Source: Marinilactibacillus kalidii
Lineage (GTDB): Bacteria; Bacillota; Bacilli; Lactobacillales; Carnobacteriaceae_A
NCBI RefSeq assembly: GCF_017599325.1
Contig: NZ_JAGFVM010000003.1
Span: 1 to 64,000 of the forward strand
DNA: 64,000 nt
Direction of reading: 5' to 3'
Shown: positions 59,826 to 64,000 of the stretch, piece by piece
How positions within the stretch are numbered: the stretch's first letter is position 1
How the letters are laid out: each line of letters starts with the position of its first letter
Notes under the pieces: model-generated
Database searches by the model: none
The model's input: only the letters and a program-made list of their open reading frames with translations
Told to the model about the DNA's origin: nothing
Made by a program: the position numbers and the translations under genes

Positions 59826-61505
59826 TTGAGTAATATCAAAATTATTCCTTTTGGAGGAGTAAGAGAAAATGGTAAAAATTTATATGTAATAGAATCAGGC
59901 GAAGATATATTTGTCTTGGATTGTGGATTAATGTACCCGGAAGATGATCTTTACGGTATTGACGCAGTCATTCCTGACTTCAGTTATTTACTGGAAAATA
60001 AAGAACGTATCGCAGGTGTGTTCTTATCACACGGACATGAGGACGCTATCGGTGCATTACCTTATTTCCTTGAATCTTTCAATGTACCTGTATTTGGTTC
60101 AGAATTAACGATTGAATTAGCTAAACTATTTGTTCAAGAATCAAGTTTAGGGGCTAATTTCGACGATTATCACGTTATTGATGAGCATACAGAGATAGAT
60201 TTCCATGGGAATTTAGTGAAATTTTTCAGAACGACGCATACGATTCCTGATTCGATGGGAATTTCTGTCAAAACGGAAGATGGCAATATCGTCTACACAG
60301 GGAACTTTAAGTTTGATCAAAGTGCCAACGAAGGATACCGTACAGACTTTTCCCAAATTTCTGAGATTGGTAAAGAGGGCGTCTTAGCATTACTAAGTGA
60401 TTCTAATGAGGCGGAGAGTACAGTCGAGAACGTTTCTGAAAAGAAAGTTCAAGAAGAAGTACTGGATACTTTCCAAGATACGAATAGTAGAATCATTGTA
60501 GCGGCAGTTGCAAGTAACATTCTCCGTATTCAGCAAGTTTTAAATGCGGCACATGCATCTGGTCGTAAAGTGTTTATTACAGGGCGTAACCTAGAAGCGA
60601 TATTAGAAACCGCAATAGAATTAGATAAATTAACATTACCCGATGAGCATTTAATTGTACCAGTTGATAAAATTGATCAATATGATGACAACCAAATCAT
60701 CGTTCTTGAAACAGGTGCCTCTGGTGAACCAATTAAAACATTAAGCCGAATGGCTACTGGAAATCATGGACAAGTAAATATAAAAGAAAATGATTTAATC
60801 TTTATTGCGACGAGTCCGTCTATTTCTATGGAAGTGACAGTTGCTGAAACAGAAAACTTGATTTATCGTGCAGGTGCTTCGGTTAAGCACATTTCTGATA
60901 ATATGAAAGCGTCTGGTCATGCAACACCAAATGACTTGCAATTAATGATCAATTTACTTCAACCACAATACTTTATTCCAATTCAAGGAGAATATCGTAT
61001 GCTTGCAGCGCATGCTGACCTAGCGAATGAAACTGGGATTGAGAATGCAAACATCTTTATTTTGAGTAATGGAGATGTCTTGAACTATCAAAATGGTAAA
61101 ATGAATCAGACAGGACAAGTACAAGCAGAAAATACTCTGATAGACGGTATTGGTATCGGAGATATTGGGAACATTGTATTAAGAGATAGACGACTGCTTT
61201 CCGAAGATGGCATATTTGTAGCTGTAGTAACCATCGATCGTAAAAAGCGTAAAGTTGTTTCTGGCCCGCATATTGTTACAAGAGGTTTTGTATTCGTGAA
61301 AGAAAGCCAAGATTTAATAAACGAATCAAACGAAATCGTAACAGGTGTTGTGAAGAAAAACTTGGAACATAATGATTTTGACTGGGGTTCAATCAAACAA
61401 GATATTCGTGAAGAACTTGGAAATCATTTATTCAAAAAAACGCGTAGACGTCCGATCATTTTACCTGTTATAATGGAAGTGAACCAAAATCGACGATTTA
61501 AATAA
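59826..61505 (+). CDS. rnjB: Ribonuclease J2, probably catalytically impaired
   Basis: A 559-residue paralogue of RNase J1. The metal site is degenerate. His69-x-His71-x-Asp73 is followed by Ala74, where J1 has His81. The TGDFKFD aspartate of J1 (Asp166) is Asn160 here, in TGNFKFD. His138 in RTTHTIPDSMG is kept. The beta-CASP part is intact (GASGEPIKTLSRMA, KASGHATPNDL). RNase J2 in related bacteria mainly acts as a partner that modulates J1 in a heterotetramer, which fits. The start is TTG 59826 after AGAGGTGAAAAG. Confidence 0.93.
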   Translation: MSNIKIIPFGGVRENGKNLYVIESGEDIFVLDCGLMYPEDDLYGIDAVIPDFSYLLENKERIAGVFLSHGHEDAIGALPYFLESFNVPVFGSELTIELAKLFVQESSLGANFDDYHVIDEHTEIDFHGNLVKFFRTTHTIPDSMGISVKTEDGNIVYTGNFKFDQSANEGYRTDFSQISEIGKEGVLALLSDSNEAESTVENVSEKKVQEEVLDTFQDTNSRIIVAAVASNILRIQQVLNAAHASGRKVFITGRNLEAILETAIELDKLTLPDEHLIVPVDKIDQYDDNQIIVLETGASGEPIKTLSRMATGNHGQVNIKENDLIFIATSPSISMEVTVAETENLIYRAGASVKHISDNMKASGHATPNDLQLMINLLQPQYFIPIQGEYRMLAAHADLANETGIENANIFILSNGDVLNYQNGKMNQTGQVQAENTLIDGIGIGDIGNIVLRDRRLLSEDGIFVAVVTIDRKKRKVVSGPHIVTRGFVFVKESQDLINESNEIVTGVVKKNLEHNDFDWGSIKQDIREELGNHLFKKTRRRPIILPVIMEVNQNRRFK

Positions 61506-61527
61506 TCGCGATCAACATTAACTATAT

Positions 61528-61622
61528 GTACTAGGGGAGCCAATCAATTGGCTGAGAGTGGACTATCAGTCCAGACCCTTTGAACCTGTACGTTCGTACG
61601 TGCGTAGGGAGAGTACCTAGAA
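61528..61622 (+). promoter_or_regulatory. TPP (thi-box) riboswitch upstream of thiT
   Basis: The Thi-box elements are in order: P1 strand ACTAGGGGAGCC, then GGCTGAGAG (61550-61558), CCAGACCCTTTGAACCTG (61571-61588), a short hairpin CGTTCGTACG, and CGTAGGGAGAGTACCTAG closing P1. These are the canonical TPP-binding motifs. Thiamine pyrophosphate should favour the downstream terminator and switch thiT off. Confidence 0.96.
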
Positions 61623-61633
61623 TCAGTCTGTAT

Positions 61634-61654
61634 AAGTATAATTTATGCTTTTTT
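61634..61654 (+). other. Small hairpin with T-run between the riboswitch and terminator
   Basis: AAGTATA and TATGCTT can form a 7-bp stem with an ATT loop, followed by TTTTTT. It resembles a weak terminator about 12 nt after the aptamer. It may be part of the antiterminator switch or a second stop site. Confidence 0.4.
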
Positions 61655-61672
61655 GACGTGATGATAACTTTC

Positions 61673-61718
61673 AAACTCCTCCTCTAGTATACATAGTATC
61701 TATAGGAGGAGTTTTTTT
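61673..61718 (+). terminator. Riboswitch terminator that contains the thiT ribosome binding site
   Basis: AACTCCTCCTCTAG pairs with CTATAGGAGGAGTT, followed by seven T. The 3' strand contains AGGAGGAG, the only ribosome site for the ATG at 61719, which follows the T-run directly. The stem would therefore both terminate transcription and hide the ribosome site. Confidence 0.88.
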
Positions 61719-62288
61719 ATGCAGAATCAAAAGTTGAGGATTTACCTTGAGGGTACACTGTTCGCTGCTATTGCAATGATATTGTCACTTATACCAGTAG
61801 GCATTGGATCTTCATACAGTATTTCACTTGGAACGATACCACTGACCTTTTATGCCATTAGAAGAGGAATGGGTCCTGGATTAATGTCTGGCTTTCTGTG
61901 GGGAATATTAGTTGTGTTGAGTGGTTCAGGATGGATATTAAATATCTATCAGTTTATCATTGAGTATACGATAGCATTTGCCTGTGTGGGATTTGCGGGA
62001 TATTATAGTGAAAAAATCATCAATAATATTCAAAACAATAAATTATCAACAGCTAAAAGATATATTATTATCGCTACAATCATTGGATCAGTTGCAAAAT
62101 GGTTCTGGCATTTTGTTGCGGGCGTTTTCTTCTTCAGTGAGTACGCAGTATGGGGACTTGGACCAATCGCTTTTTCACTCATTTTCAATGGTGCGAGTAT
62201 GATTTCAACCATTGTGGTCACCGTGTTTGTATTAATCTTATTATTTAATCGTGCTTCAGCGATGTTTGTACCCAAAACAAAAAACTAG
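61719..62288 (+). CDS. thiT: Thiamine transporter substrate-binding subunit ThiT (ECF type)
   Basis: A 189-residue S-component of an energy-coupling factor transporter that binds thiamine with high affinity. About six hydrophobic segments are present, including the motif LEGTLFAAIAMILSLIP. Thiamine-site residues known from L. lactis ThiT have counterparts: Glu in FIIEYTIAF, His in KWFWHFVAGV and Asn in LIFNGAS. The shared EcfA/EcfT energising module is not in this window. Control by a TPP riboswitch supports the assignment. Confidence 0.95.
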   Translation: MQNQKLRIYLEGTLFAAIAMILSLIPVGIGSSYSISLGTIPLTFYAIRRGMGPGLMSGFLWGILVVLSGSGWILNIYQFIIEYTIAFACVGFAGYYSEKIINNIQNNKLSTAKRYIIIATIIGSVAKWFWHFVAGVFFFSEYAVWGLGPIAFSLIFNGASMISTIVVTVFVLILLFNRASAMFVPKTKN

Positions 62289-62290
62289 TT

Positions 62291-62330
62291 AAAAAAGTAG
62301 TCCTTTTAAAAAAATTGGGCTACTTTTTAT
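62291..62330 (+). terminator. Terminator after thiT
   Basis: AAAAAGTAGTCC and GGGCTACTTTTT, with a 13-base AT loop, are followed by a T-rich tail. Confidence 0.85.
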
Positions 62331-62490
62331 ATTTCTAGATGTAATTCATTCAAATAACTTTTATAAGGGTTGAAATCATCAGAAAATAAGTGGACGGTTA
62401 ACTAATGAATAGTGTAAACTGATGAAGATATACTGAAAAGTAACTCAGAAATTATGGAATAGGATTTCTCAACGCGATGAGGAGAATAAT

Positions 62491-63945
62491 ATGGAAATTA
62501 TTAGAATGATATTTTGGATTTTTATTTTGATAAACTCGGTTCTAGCATTTATTACAGTTTTTAGAGAAAGAGAAAGAGACATTGCTGCTATCTGGGCATG
62601 GTTATTAGTGATTACAATGTTGCCTGGATTTGGTTTTATCATTTACATGTTTCTAGGAAGAAAAATTTCAAAAGAAAATATATTTGATATTCGCTCTCAG
62701 AAAAGAATCGGGATGACGCAACTAGTAGAAGCACAAAAACAATTGATAGAATCAGAAAATCTGGATGTGCCAGAAGCTAAACATCTGGATACGACATTAG
62801 AACTCGTGTCTCTATTTTTGGAAAGCAATGAATCGATATTGACAAAAGGAAACCAAGTAGATATTATTACGGACGGAAAAGAAAAATTTGATAGATTAAT
62901 AAAAGATATTAGTCAAGCCAAGCATCATGTACACGTAACCTATTACATCTTTAAAACAGATGGTATCGGCACAAGACTACTGAAGGCATTGGAAGAACGA
63001 GCAGAAAATGGTGTTGAAGTAAAAGTGCTTTATGATCCAATTGGTGCACGTGTAGTTGGTAGACATTTTTTTGAACGATTGAAATCACTTGGCGGACAAG
63101 CAGAACCCTTTTTTGGTTCTAAATTTGATTTGGTTAACTTCAGATTAAACTATAGAAACCATAGAAAAATCGTGGTGATTGATGGGAAAGTTGGGTATAC
63201 AGGTGGATTCAATGTTGGTGACGATTATCTAGGTTTATATGAAAAAATGGGATATTGGAGAGATACTCACCTTAGAATACAAGGGAACGGTGTTTTACCA
63301 CTTCAAACAAGATTTCTTATGGACTGGAATGCTTCTGCAAAAAAACAAACTGTCAGCTATAAAGAAAGTTATTTTCCTGTTTCATCTTTCGTGGGTTCTA
63401 CAGACCTACAAATTGTTTCAAGTGGACCCGACAATGAAATGCATGCAATCAAAAAGGGTTTTCTAAAAATGATTAGTATGGCTAAACATACGGTTTATAT
63501 CCAAACGCCTTACTTTATTCCAGATGAATCATTAATAGAAACACTCAAGATTGCTAGTTTATCAGGAATAGAAGTAAAACTGATGATTCCAAATAAACCC
63601 GATCATCCTTTTATATACCGTGCGACGCTTAGTTATGCTGAAGAAATGATTGCAAATGGCGTACACGTTTATATTTATGATGCTGGGTTCATCCATGCTA
63701 AAACGATTGTGATTGATGGAGAAATTTTATCAGTCGGAACAGCAAATTTTGATATCAGAAGTTTTAAATTAAACTTCGAGGTTAATACATTTATGTATGA
63801 CCGCTCATTAGCGAAAAAACAAGTGGCCATTTTTAATAAAGATATTGAATCATCTTACGAACTAACCAAAGAAATAATCGATAACTATACTAAATGGGAA
63901 TTATTCAAGCAACAATTCAGTCGTTTATTTTCTCCTATATTATAA
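62491..63945 (+). CDS. cls: Cardiolipin synthase, phospholipase D family
   Basis: A 484-residue membrane enzyme that condenses two phosphatidylglycerols into cardiolipin. Two N-terminal transmembrane helices (about 5-22 and 33-55) are followed by two phospholipase D catalytic motifs: HRKIVVIDG (His224, Lys226, Asp231) and HAKTIVIDG (His402). GFNVGDDYLG and GTANFDIRSF follow them as usual. GAGGAG precedes ATG 62491. Changes in Cls and LiaFSR together underlie daptomycin resistance in enterococci; both lie in this window but far apart. Confidence 0.95.
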   Translation: MEIIRMIFWIFILINSVLAFITVFRERERDIAAIWAWLLVITMLPGFGFIIYMFLGRKISKENIFDIRSQKRIGMTQLVEAQKQLIESENLDVPEAKHLDTTLELVSLFLESNESILTKGNQVDIITDGKEKFDRLIKDISQAKHHVHVTYYIFKTDGIGTRLLKALEERAENGVEVKVLYDPIGARVVGRHFFERLKSLGGQAEPFFGSKFDLVNFRLNYRNHRKIVVIDGKVGYTGGFNVGDDYLGLYEKMGYWRDTHLRIQGNGVLPLQTRFLMDWNASAKKQTVSYKESYFPVSSFVGSTDLQIVSSGPDNEMHAIKKGFLKMISMAKHTVYIQTPYFIPDESLIETLKIASLSGIEVKLMIPNKPDHPFIYRATLSYAEEMIANGVHVYIYDAGFIHAKTIVIDGEILSVGTANFDIRSFKLNFEVNTFMYDRSLAKKQVAIFNKDIESSYELTKEIIDNYTKWELFKQQFSRLFSPIL

Positions 63946-64000
63946 CAGGTATGATTGGATACAATATAAAAAGACAAAGTTTACTGGAATAAAAAAAAGA

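Overview
The window looks like ordinary chromosome from a low-GC Gram-positive bacterium of the order Lactobacillales. A Carnobacteriaceae-type organism (Marinilactibacillus, Alkalibacterium or Carnobacterium-like) fits best, but the genus is inference. Supporting signs are strong AGGAGG-type ribosome binding sites, several TTG and GTG starts, sigma-A promoters with 16-18 bp spacers, U-tailed terminators, a T-box, PyrR attenuators, paired RNases J, IreB, YlaN, YlbG, LiaFSR, the fused glutathione synthase GshAB, and the iscS-DUF1831-mnmA arrangement. No prophage, CRISPR array, insertion sequence, rRNA or tRNA gene is visible. The only mobile-element trace is the 3' end of a group II intron at the left edge.

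Layout. 1-92: group II intron tail. 96-2270 (minus): uspA, a probable 6S RNA, rarA. 2456-7564: sulfur block gshAB, iscS, DUF1831 and mnmA. 7691-10180: recD2. 10237-11148 (minus): diacylglycerol-kinase-like lipid kinase. 11306-12187: YitT-family membrane protein. 12200-15170: T-box and alaS. 15277-16423: ireB, ruvX and a His-rich DUF1292 protein. 16618-19080: mltG, udk, greA. 19230-21651: liaF-liaS-liaR. 21721-23394 (minus): RNase J1. 23793-26736: HAD phosphatase, DUF1576 membrane protein and (minus) def. 27212-32578: pyruvate dehydrogenase genes pdhA-B-C-D. 32725-35582: inositol-phosphatase-family gene and typA. 35720-43794: ylaN, ylbG, rsmD, coaD, sepM/ylbL, comEA, comEB, comEC, holA, rpsT. 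43914-45899: uvrB with a LexA-like box. 45911-55703: pyr operon (pyrR-B-C-carA-carB-D-F-E) with two PyrR attenuators and no pyrK. 55707-58554: rpsO, pnp. 58619-59605 (minus): birA. 59826-61505: RNase J2. 61528-62288: TPP riboswitch and thiT. 62491-63945: cardiolipin synthase.

How the parts work together. The sulfur block joins glutathione synthesis to a cysteine desulfurase that presumably feeds MnmA for tRNA 2-thiouridine. The pyr operon covers de novo UMP synthesis, and udk supplies salvage. Both RNases J and PNPase lie in one window and would form much of the RNA-decay machinery. comEA/EB/EC encode the DNA-uptake channel. LiaFSR, cls, mltG and the lipid kinase all concern the cell envelope.

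No convincing new multi-gene system was found. The observations most worth a second look are: an RNase J2 that has lost two metal-ligand positions; the pyr operon lacking pyrK although PyrD looks like the PyrK-dependent class; two nearly identical lipoyl domains in PdhC that are also very similar in DNA; a thiT leader whose ribosome binding site lies inside the terminator stem; uncharacterised structured leaders before typA and RNase J1; and internally duplicated or unknown proteins (DUF1576, DUF1831).
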